The notes under the pieces: generated by a model
Told to the model about the DNA's origin: nothing
The model's database searches: none
What the model saw: only the letters and a program-made list of their open reading frames with translations
Made by a program: the position numbers and the translations under genes
In this document: piece by piece, positions 22,912-34,909 of the stretch
Numbering within the stretch: position 1 is the first letter of the stretch
How the letters are laid out: every line of letters starts with the position of its first letter
Source: Paraspadella gotoi
Taxonomy: Eukaryota > Chaetognatha
Assembly (NCBI GenBank): GCA_051294375.1
Contig: CM119266.1
Location: 2,196,306-2,260,305 of the forward strand
Direction of reading: 5' to 3'
Length of the DNA stretch: 64,000 bases

Positions 22912-25278
22912 ATGGCAAAGAAGGACGGTGACTCCGTCTTCACGGACTCGAAAAGTGACGAAAATACCGAATTTTCGGGTGAAGGCCCCGAAATTTCTAT
23001 CAGTGACTCTAAAAATTCCATCGACGGCGCCGAAATTTTCAACGCAGACGCTGAATGTTGCGTCCCACAATCACCTGGGGACGACGCCGGGTGTTCCATC
23101 GAAGTCGCCGCCAACTCATCGGCTAATTCCTTTGAATTCAATTCTAATTTCAATGAAGGGTGTTTTGTTTTTGGTCTCAGCTCTACTACACTCTTTGGGG
23201 GCAATTTCGGCGCCGGTAATATATCAGATACCACCATTCCTTGCGTCAATAAATCTAACGCAACCTCTTCAGAAGCTGGGAGTGCCATTGCATCCAACGT
23301 CAAATCGTCTGATGGAATTGGCGAAAATCAATCGAGAGTTTCCTTTTCAAACGATGAAGAAGATAATAAATCAGAAGATTCCACTTCAGGTTCTGTCGGT
23401 GCCACTGGAATCGGCCCCAACTCTTCTGATGGAGCTAAGTTCGATAAGTTAACTGTCTGCTCCCCGAATGGTGCCTCCTCTGGTGCCTACTCCTCTGATT
23501 GGATTGGCAATCTTAAGAGGGGCGCCACCTTTGCAAAGGGGGTTGCGAGTATTACGGAAGAAGACAACACCTATTCAGATGATATTGTTACTAATAAATC
23601 AAGAATCATCTCTTCAGAAAATATTTTTTGCGAAAAATCTGTTCCCGTATGTGCGAATGAACCAAACACTAAATTGTCTGTTCCTGTTAATTCAAAAAAA
23701 TTAGGCACCACCTTATCACATGACGACAGTGTCAATGAATCAGGCGCCCCCTCTTCAGCTGCAGTTAGCGCCATAAAATTACAAAAAGGTGTTGCTCAGA
23801 CAATCACGACACCAACACTTACAAAACCTCTATGCACTATCACACCGATCGAGGAATCTAACTCCACCAATGCATTACATTCTCGCCCGCCAAGCAGTAG
23901 CGACCTTTCGCCAACAGTTACTTCCCACATGGCCGTTCATTCGCCTAAGAGAGTCTCTTGCGAGAAGTCAACAGCTCAACCAATTCAGAACTCCAAGAGA
24001 TCTTCTCGATCTTTTCGTGGTCGCAGAGGAGCTCGTCATTCAGGCGTTGTTCAAAAACCCAACCAAGGCCAAGCTCAACAATCTCATTCAACAATGCAAA
24101 CCGCCATGGACGATAAAACTGTTGCTGGGAATGTAGAAAAAGTAAAATCTTCCAACAATTTTTCCCAAATTGTCCAGATGGACTTGACAACCGATGAACA
24201 AGAAACCCAAAGGTTCTTGGCCGAAGGCAATGGCAGTTGGGATGAGAAAGATACTGTGATACTGCGCGATTCCGAGCATAGCAAGCAGAAAGTATTTTAC
24301 TGTTCCGTAAGAACCCAAACAGAGGATAGTTCGGTCAGTTCGTATTCGCGCATGAAGGATAAGAAGAATGAAGAAACCGCTAACGAAGAATCTTCGTTGC
24401 ATTTACAATCTTTGGCGGGAGAAAGTGAAACCATCGAAGAAACTGGAAGCATAACGAATGTAGGCAATGATAATTGTGAAGTCGAGACGATGGCGAATAA
24501 AAATGATGCCGATAGGATTTCCAATGAGATCGATGTAGGGGCTAAAAATTTCATCGACTTTCAACGGGAGACAGCAAAGCAATTGGCAGATCTGAAGGAA
24601 GAGACGAGAGAAGTCAAGAAATGGAACGAAAGAATTTTTGATGAGAGAGAAAGACTAACCAGGGAATTGACGGAAAACTCAAATGAGTTAAAAGTTCTGA
24701 GGACGAAAATTATTTCTTCTGAGAAGGAGAACTTGATTAACGAACGGCTTTTTGCCGATCTGTCCCTTGAGAACAAACTGTTGCAGAGAGAAAATGCACA
24801 GGCGAGAGAAATAGTTGAAAACCTGAAAGAAAACAAAACGGATTTAGAGGAAAACTTAAAAATAATGAGAGAAGAAATGGAAAAATCGAAAGAAATGATT
24901 CAAATTATGATGAACTTACAAGAAGAAAACAGTCAATTTAAGACGAAGATAGAGAAACTGCAAGTTTCACTCTCTCAGTCTGATGACAGCATCAAGTCTC
25001 TGCGAGAAGAAAATTCAGAATTGAAGGAATCAATGGCGACATTGCAAGAAGACAAAGCGATGATCCAGATTCGGGTTCAGACATTGCAGGAAGAGTTGTC
25101 TCGATCTGAGGAAACAAATGGGATTTTGATATCGAACAACGCTCAGTCTGATAAACTGGTAAATAGTTTGCAAGAAGAAATACTTCAACTGCGAAACACT
25201 GTAGCGGAATTACAGGGAAGATTGTATCTGGCGGAGTATTTGTACGACTTTAACCGCCGTCTATTCAACTCCAAATAG
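22912..25278 (+). CDS. Intronless 788-residue coiled-coil protein
   Basis: Single ATG-to-TAG frame, by far the longest in the window. Residues 1 to about 540 are Ser/Asn/Thr/Asp-rich and predicted disordered, with repeated SSDG and EN(K)SED-type words. A short RGRRGARHSG basic patch lies near residue 370. From about residue 547 to the end heptad-like Leu/Glu/Lys patterning (LADLKEETREVKKWNERI onwards) predicts a long coiled coil of about 230 residues. It contains two or three degenerate repeats built on LQEE(N/L)S. No kinase, motor or membrane segment is visible. Such architecture is common in cytoskeletal, centrosomal or nuclear scaffold proteins, but I do not recognise a family. The absence of introns contrasts with its multi-exon neighbours, so a retrogene origin is possible. 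ATTAAA at 25366-25371 is a likely poly(A) signal. Confidence 0.85.
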   Translation: MAKKDGDSVFTDSKSDENTEFSGEGPEISISDSKNSIDGAEIFNADAECCVPQSPGDDAGCSIEVAANSSANSFEFNSNFNEGCFVFGLSSTTLFGGNFGAGNISDTTIPCVNKSNATSSEAGSAIASNVKSSDGIGENQSRVSFSNDEEDNKSEDSTSGSVGATGIGPNSSDGAKFDKLTVCSPNGASSGAYSSDWIGNLKRGATFAKGVASITEEDNTYSDDIVTNKSRIISSENIFCEKSVPVCANEPNTKLSVPVNSKKLGTTLSHDDSVNESGAPSSAAVSAIKLQKGVAQTITTPTLTKPLCTITPIEESNSTNALHSRPPSSSDLSPTVTSHMAVHSPKRVSCEKSTAQPIQNSKRSSRSFRGRRGARHSGVVQKPNQGQAQQSHSTMQTAMDDKTVAGNVEKVKSSNNFSQIVQMDLTTDEQETQRFLAEGNGSWDEKDTVILRDSEHSKQKVFYCSVRTQTEDSSVSSYSRMKDKKNEETANEESSLHLQSLAGESETIEETGSITNVGNDNCEVETMANKNDADRISNEIDVGAKNFIDFQRETAKQLADLKEETREVKKWNERIFDERERLTRELTENSNELKVLRTKIISSEKENLINERLFADLSLENKLLQRENAQAREIVENLKENKTDLEENLKIMREEMEKSKEMIQIMMNLQEENSQFKTKIEKLQVSLSQSDDSIKSLREENSELKESMATLQEDKAMIQIRVQTLQEELSRSEETNGILISNNAQSDKLVNSLQEEILQLRNTVAELQGRLYLAEYLYDFNRRLFNSK

Positions 25279-25365
25279 CGCCGTTCGAGTGTTGTATTAT
25301 ATGGTAATTAATGGTAATTAATAATTATGTCGTTTAAACATTATATGTAAAAATTGAAGTTTATC

Positions 25366-25371
25366 ATTAAA
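25366..25371 (+). terminator. Poly(A) signal ATTAAA
   Basis: About 90 bases downstream of the stop at 25278, in AT-rich DNA. A second candidate, AATAAA, lies near 25,418. Confidence 0.5.
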
Positions 25372-26220
25372 GAAATATTAAAGAAAGTAAAAATTTTCCT
25401 AAAGTGTTTTATTTGAAAATAAAACAAAAAACGGGAAATAAAAAGTGAAGCAGATATGTATTAATTAAAAAAAAAAAATTAACAAAAAGCTAGAATCTTT
25501 ATGAAAAAAGAGGCGAAACTTTAAAGCTAGTCAAATCTTAAACCGTTCCTCTAATTCACAATATATCCAGATGACGAATCCATTTGGAGCCACTCTCTCC
25601 TCAGTCCTCCCTCCCTCCTGTTCGTAATTCCACCTCGTAACGACCACCCCTACCCTTTTCCCTCCCACCTGAAACCACCCGCCACTTTCCTTCTTTCCAC
25701 CCCAACTCATTGTCCCAGGCGCTTCGTCCTAATCGAGGCACGTGGAAACCTTAATAGCTTCGGGTCCCATCGCCCCGACGAGTCGTTTCAGAAAACCCTC
25801 TCTCTCTCTCTCTCTCTCGTCTCCTGACTCGTGTTCTCTCGTGTCGAGTCTCCTCTTCCCGTCTCTCCTCTCTCTCTCTCTCGTCTCTCTCTCTCTCTCT
25901 CTCTTCTCTCTCTTTTTCTCTCTCTCTCTCCGACCGCGACAACCGCCTATTGGATGGAACAAATACAATAACACGAAAGAATTTAGGAACTGCCAACGCG
26001 GGCATTTTGCCAGACGGGCACCTCCTGATCGGGGCCATTAGATCCGATGACAGCCCCCTCCCCTTTTCAAAAGGTAATGTCTCTCTCTCTCTCTCCTCTC
26101 TCTCTCTCCAATGGCGAAGAGGTGAATAATGGGGGAGAAGTTTTTGCTTTAGGTGAGAAAGGGATTGTTGTCGCTCGGATTGAGAGGCAATGAGGGAAAT
26201 TCTCTCTTTCTTCTCTCTCT

Positions 26221-26262
<42 letters not shown>

Positions 26263-26746
26263 TTGTCTCGGTTTTTCCCTTTTCTCCTTTTAAATGTATT
26301 CCTTTTCTCTTTTTAATTATGCACTAAAACTAGGCGCGTCTCTTTACAGGAGCAAGAAATTACCAGGATATTTAAAAAAAATAAGAGTTTGATTGGAAAC
26401 ATTGTAAGGATTGTGACTTTTTCGTCGTACATTTATTTATTCGGAGAAACTCTTAGCATTTCCTATCCTGTAGTGACACAATCAATCTTTCAATTACCAC
26501 AAATATTAACTTCCCCTCCAACCCCAGATTTTTTGCCATCCGTACCATAATTTCTGCCACCCTCGTTTTGCCATAACTTATGCCAGAAGGCGTCCGTCTC
26601 TCGTTAATTAAGTTTCGTAGTTAAAATCCCGTTTGAGGGAAGAGGAGGAGGAGGAGGAGGAGGAGGAGGACGAAGACAAAAGGGACTCGCCTCTTCTCAA
26701 TTCTCTCTTATTTGCTCTCTTTTCTCTCTCTCTCTCTCTCTCATCT

Positions 26747-26795
<49 letters not shown>

Positions 26796-28489
26796 CTCTC
26801 GTCGTCTTCCGCCCGCTTCTTTGCCCATAAAAAAGAATAATCTTGTAGTGACTCAGTCTGTCTCTCTCTCTCTCTCATCTCCTCTCGTCTTCATCTCTGT
26901 TCTCTTAATCAACCACTCAAGCCATAATTTTTGTCAACAACATAATGATATATCCCATTTTGCCCGTTCGCATCGCCGCCATTTCTGACGCTCTTTTGCC
27001 CGACGTCCCGCTTTACCCGCCCTTTTTTCGTTCTACCTGCCTTTTCCCCAAGCCTCTCTAGCCTTAAACCCAATTGCTCCTCTGCCCATTCATTTTAACC
27101 TTACCCATTCACGCCTCTCGCTACCATGTTCATAATCTGGCCAGAGTTCTTTTCCCGGAATTAGTGATTTACGTCGCTCAGCTATAATATTCCTCCTCCC
27201 CTCTCAACCCCTACCTTCCTATCTCTCTCTCCCCTCCTTCTCTCCCTCTCCTTTCTCCTCTCCCCTCCTCCTCTCCCCCTTCTTTCCTCCCCCGCTCTCC
27301 CCCATTCCTATCTCGTCGCTAAAGAGATTTTCTCTCTTTGGATCTTTTCTTGTTTTATTCTCTCGCGCATCGTGTTGAATGAGAGAACGGGAGAACGAAT
27401 TGACGAGTAAACGGGAGAACGAAATAAACCTTGAAGAATATAAAAGGAAAAACGGGAGGAAACGGGAGAATAAAAAAACTAATCAAAAACTAAAATAAAA
27501 AGCGAGAATGAGAAAATTGAATAACGATAGTATTTAACGAAAAAAATGGGAGAATCTAGGAAATTGGGAGAACGCGAAAACTATAGAATTATAAGGGAAA
27601 TAAACAATCAATTTCACAATTCCAAAATTCTGCTCTTCAATGCGGAGTTTTTTGTTCGTGAATCAGTGAAAAGAAATCCCAATGCGGAAATGATATTCAC
27701 GCCGACGATGACTCCTTCACCCTAATTACTGCTTCTCCTTTCACTCCACCCATCACCCTCACCACTGCTCCACCTTTAACTCCAGCGACCCACTTATTCC
27801 CTTCTTAACCCATAAAACGTGTCCAAGGGGGTCCTTTAGCGGCTTAAAACCACCACATATCTCAATGAACTTCCCGACCTCCACTCCCTCGCACCTTAAT
27901 GTCTCATTGCACTGACATCTTCTTAACCCTTTCGTCTCTATGACTACCGAACGCGCTTTTTGTTTATTTGCTATCATTCTCAGTCTTACGGTTGAAAATT
28001 ATTATTAAATATATGCAACCAATATGAATTTATATTTTCTATTAACGAATAAGTTATCTTCCTACTGACGTTTTGCAAGCTATGGTGGGTTATGGCCTAT
28101 ATCCCTCCTACAAGATAATTACATAGCTCTCTCAGTCTAATTATTATCTACGCTTTCCAAGGACCTGTTCTGTTTTAGATCTGCCGATTTGAGCTAAATC
28201 TTCATAGTGGAAATAAATCTCGAAAGTAAAATTCCGAAAACGATGTATTTATAGAAACACAAATGATGAATTTCATATGTATATTTGGAACCAGTGAAAA
28301 TTTAGGCTGCTGACGGCCTTAATAAAATTGTTTCAGTTTTTCTTTATCCAGGCTAATATTTTATTTTTGACGCTCATTTCAAAGAGATTTCTTTGCCTCT
28401 TCCTGACCCTCTCTGCTTTAGTGCTTCGACTCTCTTTTTTTTACTCCTTAACTTCTGTAATGAGTTCGTTTTTACTCCTTTATCTATTT

Positions 28490-28690
28490 CTACTCCTATC
28501 TTCAGTCTTTCTCTACTCCTCTTCTTACTCTTAACCTTCATCTATTTCTGCTCCTATCTTCAGTCTTTCTCTACTCCTCTTCTTACTCTTAACCTTCATC
28601 TATTTCTGCTCCTATCTTCAGTCTTTTTCTACTCCTCTTATTACTCTTAACCTTCATCTATTTCTGCTCCTATCTTCAGTCTTTCTCTTC
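28490..28690. repeat. 57-bp minisatellite
   Basis: Three copies of a unit containing CTTAACCTTCATCTATTTCT and CTATCTTCAGTCTTTCTCTA, nearly identical. Confidence 0.85.
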
Positions 28691-29023
28691 TTCTCTTCTT
28701 AACCTATCTCTGACCCTTCTTTCCCTCTCATACTTTTCCCTCATTCTCGCTCTCTCCCCCCCGCGGTGAATGCCCTCGCCTCCGAAAACTCACGACGTCT
28801 CACGTTTCGGGCCTTTCCGTCGCCTGCCCAACCCCCCGCTTCAAGTCCCCCCCTAAGCCGCTCCCGCTAAGGCCTCTCCATAAAGGCCTCTTCATGAGGC
28901 CTCCCCATGAGGCCCCCGCTGGCTAATCTCGAGCCTTCCCTTAACCCGAGCATCATCAGCTAATTTTGTTTTATGATGACAAAAACCAATCAACTTATTA
29001 TTCTCGGCGCGAGTTCTCAACCC

Positions 29024-29068
<45 letters not shown>

Positions 29069-32000
29069 CTCTTCTCTCTCTTCCTCTCTTCTCAAATCGC
29101 CAACGGGGGTAGCGATGATTCGTTATTTGTCACGCGTTGTCTTAATCATCGCGGCTGTCGGAGTTATCATTATCATAATCAGCTACATAAGTATTATAAT
29201 CATCACTATCATGATAAATATCATCGACTCTCCTCATTTTCACCTTTTAAACTCCGCTCTCTCTCATCCCCCCTCCTCTCTCTCTCCCTTCCTCCCTCTC
29301 CCGCGCTTCCATCTCCCTCTCCCTCTCTCTCTCCTTCCCTTCTCCTCCCCCCCCTTCCTCCCTTTCCTCCCGAGACCCGACGCTTCCATTTAAACTTTGA
29401 TTCCGCGACGGAGTCGTTGTCTCGATCGCTCTTCTCTGATTGGTCGATCTTCCACGATGAGTCGTCCTTTCATTGGTCGATTGACTATTTGTGGACGACG
29501 TTAGTAAGTGAGACATTAAAGTGAATCGTCATCGTTATCGTCGTCGTCATAAGTGTCGTTGTCATCGTCATTTAAGTTTATGGACATCATAGTCATTCTT
29601 GTCTTTGTCTTTGTCGTCAGGACTTCATATCCGTTATCAACTTTCTTAACGTCATCGCAGTCCTTTTCATCGTCATCATCTTTGTCCACATCTTCGCTAT
29701 CGTCGTCTTTTTCGTCATCGTCATCGTCGTCTGAGTTATCTTTTATCTTTTACAGCATTGTTATCTTTTATCATTTTCATCCTGATCATCGTCGTTGTAA
29801 TCATTTTCGTCGTCCTAATTGTCGTCATCATCGTCTTCGTCGTCATCATCATTATCATCGTCATCGACGTGATCTTTGTCATTGTCGTCGTACTCATCGT
29901 TGTCATCGTCATCATCGTCGTTATCGTCGTCATCGTCGTCATCTTCGTCGTCACGGTCGTGATCCTTTTCTCGCGCTCGACTTTTTTTGGCTCCGCAGTC
30001 GGGATTTTTGGGGTTCACCGCGAGTCAGTCGAGTCACGGTTCACGAGGAGTTTCTCACTCACGGTGAAGTTCGAATTATCGGTGAAAACATGGGACCGAT
30101 AATGATTGAAATGTTGATTGGCTAATGACTTTAGTGATTGCTAAATTAGTTTGAATGATTGGCCTGAATGATTGACAAATGGGTAGGTCGTTTGATTGAT
30201 TAGTCTAGATGATTCGAATGACGAGTTAGTTGATTAACTCGTTTGCTACTCTTTCATTAACTTATTCTCTTTCATTAACTTATTCCCTTTTTTTAAATTT
30301 TTTTTTCTGTTAATTACTTTTTATTTATTTTCCACATTTCTCCCTTTTAATTCCTTTTTCAATCTTCCTCATTTCAAACTCAGATCCTCGTTTCTCTTTT
30401 CCCTTCTAATCAGCATCGACAATTCCCGCCCACTTCTTCTTCCTTCATCCTACTCTTATTCTTCTCCGCTACTTCCTCTACTCCTCTTCTCTCCTCCTCC
30501 TCCTCCTCTTCCTCCTCTCTTCCTCCTCCCCCGTCGCGGTCGATGATGTCCATTTAGCGACGACCAAGTTTTCCGATCTTCATCGAGAGAAATCCCCGGC
30601 GAGAGGTGAGGGTCCCCGCTGGGGACGTCCCCTCGGGATTTGTCAGAGAGAGAGAGAGAGCAAGGCAGAGAGAAGAGAGAGAAGAGAGAGAGAAGACGAG
30701 AGAGAGAGCAGAGAGAGAGATTAAGGAATTCTCCAAAAGTAGAGAGTCGGTGTTGAGTCAAAAATAATATAAATATGGAAAGGAATGGGAGAACTAAACG
30801 TAGTTTAAGAAAAGGGGAAAGAGAGAGAGAGAGAGAGAGAGAGACGAAAGAGAGAGGAGAAGAGAGATAGGAAGAGAGAGGAGGAGAGAAGAGAAGAGAA
30901 GAGGGAAAGAAATAAAGAGAGAAGAGAAATTGAGAAAGAGGGAAGAGAGGGAAAAAGAAGGAGAAGAAAAAGAGAATTAGGGGGCAAGTGGAAACTCGAG
31001 TCGTAAAAACGAAATCGATAGTTCTAGATGGATCCCCCCAACCTTCATGCCATCACCCTCGCCACTCTTCCACCTCGCCACCGTTTGGCACCCCCGTCTT
31101 ACAACATCCCCCTCCACAAACCCAACCGCCTTCCACCCGCGGTTTTTTGCCCCGAAACCCGGGGCCTACAACAAACAAACAGACCCGGGCCGCCCCAATG
31201 CATGTCTGATTGAAGAACTGTCTACTGGCTTCGCGTTTTTCGCTGCACTTACTGCCTTTTTCTTCTATTCTTCGGCGAAGGGAAACATATACAAATCCTT
31301 TGGGACGACTGCGGCTTCATCCTGTTGGTCGTCGTCGTCGTCGTCGTCTTCGCTCGTCCATTTTCTAAATGGTCCCTAACGCTCGTTAGCTTGACTAAAT
31401 CTACGACGACTGAAATGGCATTCCATTATAATAACGATCATGAAAGATCATCCGAATGTCTCGTCTGTCTTCTCGTCTTTGGAAATCGTTCTCGTCTCAG
31501 TGTCTCTCTCTCTCTTCTCTTTCTCTCTACTCTCTCTCCTAAAAATTTCGCGTTTCAGCGGAATTGTTGACAATAAATCGACGAGACTGCATTTATGTGC
31601 CTGCAGTTTGAAATATTTAAACCTTTAGTTTTTATCCCATGCAAATAAAAAAAATAATTCAGGAAATAGTTTTATACAATTTTCTCTCCTTCTTTTAAAA
31701 GCACTCTTCAATAGGGTCATTTTTTCGAACCTACCTCTATTCAATTCCCGTTGTTTGTTTTGAATGATGACTAAATGTCAAAACTTCTGAAATCAACCAG
31801 CACGCTCTCCTCTCTCTCTCCCTCCTCTCTCTCTCTCGCATCCCTCTCTCTCTCCTCTCCCTCCGCTTCTCTCTTCTCTCTCTCTCTCTCCATCTCTCTC
31901 AGTCTCTCTCCTCCCATCTCTTTGTCTCTCTAACTAATCCTCCTTTCGATGGCCCACTCTCCAACCGTGGCCACTGTTTGTTTGCTTTATCTCTCAAAAT

Positions 32001-32074
32001 AAACATGGAATGATAAAACAAAACGTACGTCGACTCTTTTCGAACGCGCGGAATCCGCCATGACAACGCGTGAT

Positions 32075-32285
32075 TATGTCCGATCGCTACGGAAACAAAA
32101 GGCGCTTCGCATCGGTAGACGCCACGCGGGTTTCGTTGCGGGGGGAGTCGAGCTTAGGATCGGGGCGGACGCGGGGGGGCTGGGCACGACTGATAGTCAC
32201 TTCTAATGAAAGGATCGATGAGGACGGAGAGTTGAGAACGATGCAGCCGAGGGTTCCTTCAAAATTGGGTTCAACCGTTGGCTGA
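32075..32285 (+). CDS. Small hypothetical ORF, 70 residues
   Basis: ATG frame with a more coding-like composition than its surroundings (MSDRYGNKRRFASVDATRVS). The stretch around ATRVSL faintly recalls the phosphatase N-terminal DHTRV box, but the histidine and surrounding residues are missing. The opposite strand is also open. Weak. Confidence 0.15.
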
Positions 32286-33762
32286 CATTTTTGAAAATAT
32301 ATTTTAAAGTAACTTACCAATATTTAAAGATTAGTATTAAAAAAGTTTATAAAATCAGTAAGCAGGAATTCTCATTGATTCTCATTTTTTTCTCATCTCG
32401 AGTAAATCGTAAGTTTCGTAAGACTATTCGTAAGGCTAAATTTAAAATATATGTCTATGAGTCTATAAGAATATCTTTATTTATTACTGAAAGGACCCTG
32501 CTGTATTATCTTCTGTATTTATGTATTATTAGAGCTATTGGTTCATTCTAAACGTCCATTAAGGAGCATTTTTCTGATGAATGAATTGTTCGTCCAGAAA
32601 AAGTTTAGTTGAGAATTTTCTAAAACGCGAATTATAAAATGGCGCCGCCCATCCGTGAGAATTTGGAGAGAACAATGGAACGAATCTAAAGGTGGGCGGT
32701 GGGGGGAAAGAGGGGAGNNNNNNNNNNNNNNNNNNNNNNNNNNNNNNNNNNNNNNNNNNNNNNNNNNNNNNNNNNNNNNNNNNNNNNNNNNNNNNNNNNN
32801 NNNNNNNNNNNNNNNNNNNNNNNNNNNNNNNNNNNNNNNNNNNNNNNNNNNNNNNNNNNNNNNNNNNNNNNNNNNNNNNNNNNNNNNNNNNNNNNNNNNN
32901 NNNNNNNNNNNNNNNNNNNNNNNNNNNNNNNNNNNNNNNNNNNNNNNNNNNNNNNNNNNNNNNNNNNNNNNNNNNNNNNNNNNNNNNNCCGCTGTCATTG
33001 TCCGATTGCCCTCTCACCCGTTTTAACTCTTCCATCTTCCTCACACTCCTCACCCTTTTCGCTTACTTTCTTTCTTCCTCCCTTTTCCTCCCTTCCTCCC
33101 TCTTCTTCCCTTCCTCCCTTTTTCTCCCTTCCTCCCTTTCCCTCCCTTTCTCCCTTCCTTCCACTCTCTGCCTTCCTCCCTCTGCCCTAGGGTCGAGCGC
33201 CGATTAAATTATCAACGAATGAGGAAGCGAATTTTCGTCGTCGTCGTCGTCGTTATAAGGAAAAGGGAAAAATCATTGAGTTCACACACGAATCAACTGG
33301 TTAGGTACTAGGGCCCTTTGACCTCATCAACGCGATGTATCGAGCCCTTTGATTGCACGTAGTGTGGAGACACGAAGTATTTGTATCGCTGAGCTCTATT
33401 TTTTCAAATCCTTTGGGAAGTAATCTGGTCTGTTGAGAACACATTGCAACCATTTGCAATATCTAGAAGTTGTTGGAACGATTGATTTCATCAACGCATT
33501 TGTATTTTTTTAAAGGATATATATTTATATATGTATATATCTACTATGGAAAATAATCTAAATAAAATTTCATATAAATATAAAAGTTAATAATATTTAT
33601 TGCAAGGGTGGAAGGGTTAAAGAGAGAGAGAGAGANNNNNNNNNNNNNNNNNNNNNNNNNNNNNNNNNNNNNNNNNNNNNNNNNNNNNNNNNNNNNNNNN
33701 NNNNNNNNNNNNNNNNNNNNNNNNNNNNNNNNNNNNNNNNNNNNNNNNNNNNNNNNNNNNNN

Positions 33763-33796
<34 letters not shown>

Positions 33797-34138
33797 TTCC
33801 ATCGAAATAAGCCGAAGGTGAAAAACGTTTATGGGCGCAAATGTTTATCAAAGGTCGAGAGATAGAGAGAGAAATATGAGGCGGAAAAAACCTCATGAAA
33901 AATATGGGGCAAGAAGGTGCTAACAAAGATGGGGAAGCAAGCAGATGGGGATGCAAGCAGAAGAAAGCTATGCGCAAAAAAATTCGGGGCAGTTAGCTGT
34001 TGCCAAAATATGCGGGATAGATAATCTTTTTTGAAGAGAATAGGATTTATATTTCGATTAGGTTCGTTCCCGATTTTTAGACTTTTATCTCGTTTAGATT
34101 TTGATTAGATTTAGATTTCTATTTAAATTAGATTGGAT

Positions 34139-34199
34139 AGGATTAGATTAGATTAGATTAGATTAGATTAGATTAGATTAGATTAGATTAGATTAGATT
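34139..34199. repeat. (GATTA)n pentanucleotide repeat
   Basis: About 12 uninterrupted copies of GATTA, flanked by degenerate versions on both sides. Confidence 0.95.
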
Positions 34200-34874
34200 T
34201 AGATTTTAATTTATATGCAAATTTTGATTTAGATTAGATAATATTTTGATTCAGATTTTTATATAGATAATTATCGTCCAAATCGTCCCTACGTCTTGCT
34301 GGTCGTCATGAAAATTGTCATCATTACGGTTTTCACCTTTATCATCACCATCATCAATGTCATCGCCATCATCACAATCACCCTTATCATCTTCAACATC
34401 ATCATTAGCATCATCCTTATCGTCTTCAACATCATCTTCAACATCGTCATCAGCATCTTCCTTATCATTATCAACATCATCATCACCATTATTCTCATCA
34501 TCTTCAACATCATCATCAGCATCATTCTTATCATCTTCTTTTTGAGGCATTTAAAAAAAGACTCCCAACCGACTGAAGGCAGTTATCTCGCGATTTTTTC
34601 GTCCGACTGGATTCTGCGTCAACTGNNNNNNNNNNNNNNNNNNNNNNNNNNNNNNNNNNNNNNNNNNNNNNNNNNNNNNNNNNNNNNNNNNNNNNNNNNN
34701 NNNNNNNNNNNNNNNNNNNNNNNNNNNNNNNNNNNNNNNNNNNNNNNNNNNNNNNNNNNNNNNNNNNNNNNNNNNNNNNNNNNNNNNNNNNNNNNNNNNN
34801 NNNNNNNNNNNNNNNNNNNNNNNNNNNNNNNNNNNNNNNNNNNNNNNNNNNNNNNNNNNNNNNNNNNNNNNNNN

Positions 34875-34909
<35 letters not shown>

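Noticed and set aside
29520-30018. Long poly-Val/Ile frame on the plus strand and poly-Asp frame on the minus strand
   Set aside because: Both are translations of TCG/TCA trinucleotide arrays. No splice signals or non-repetitive coding sequence support a gene. The same applies at 34290-34550.
31047-31379. Hydrophobic frame (FAFFAALTAFFFYSSAKG) near 31.2 kb
   Set aside because: Possible membrane segment, but surrounded by Pro/Ser low complexity with no start, splice or homology evidence.
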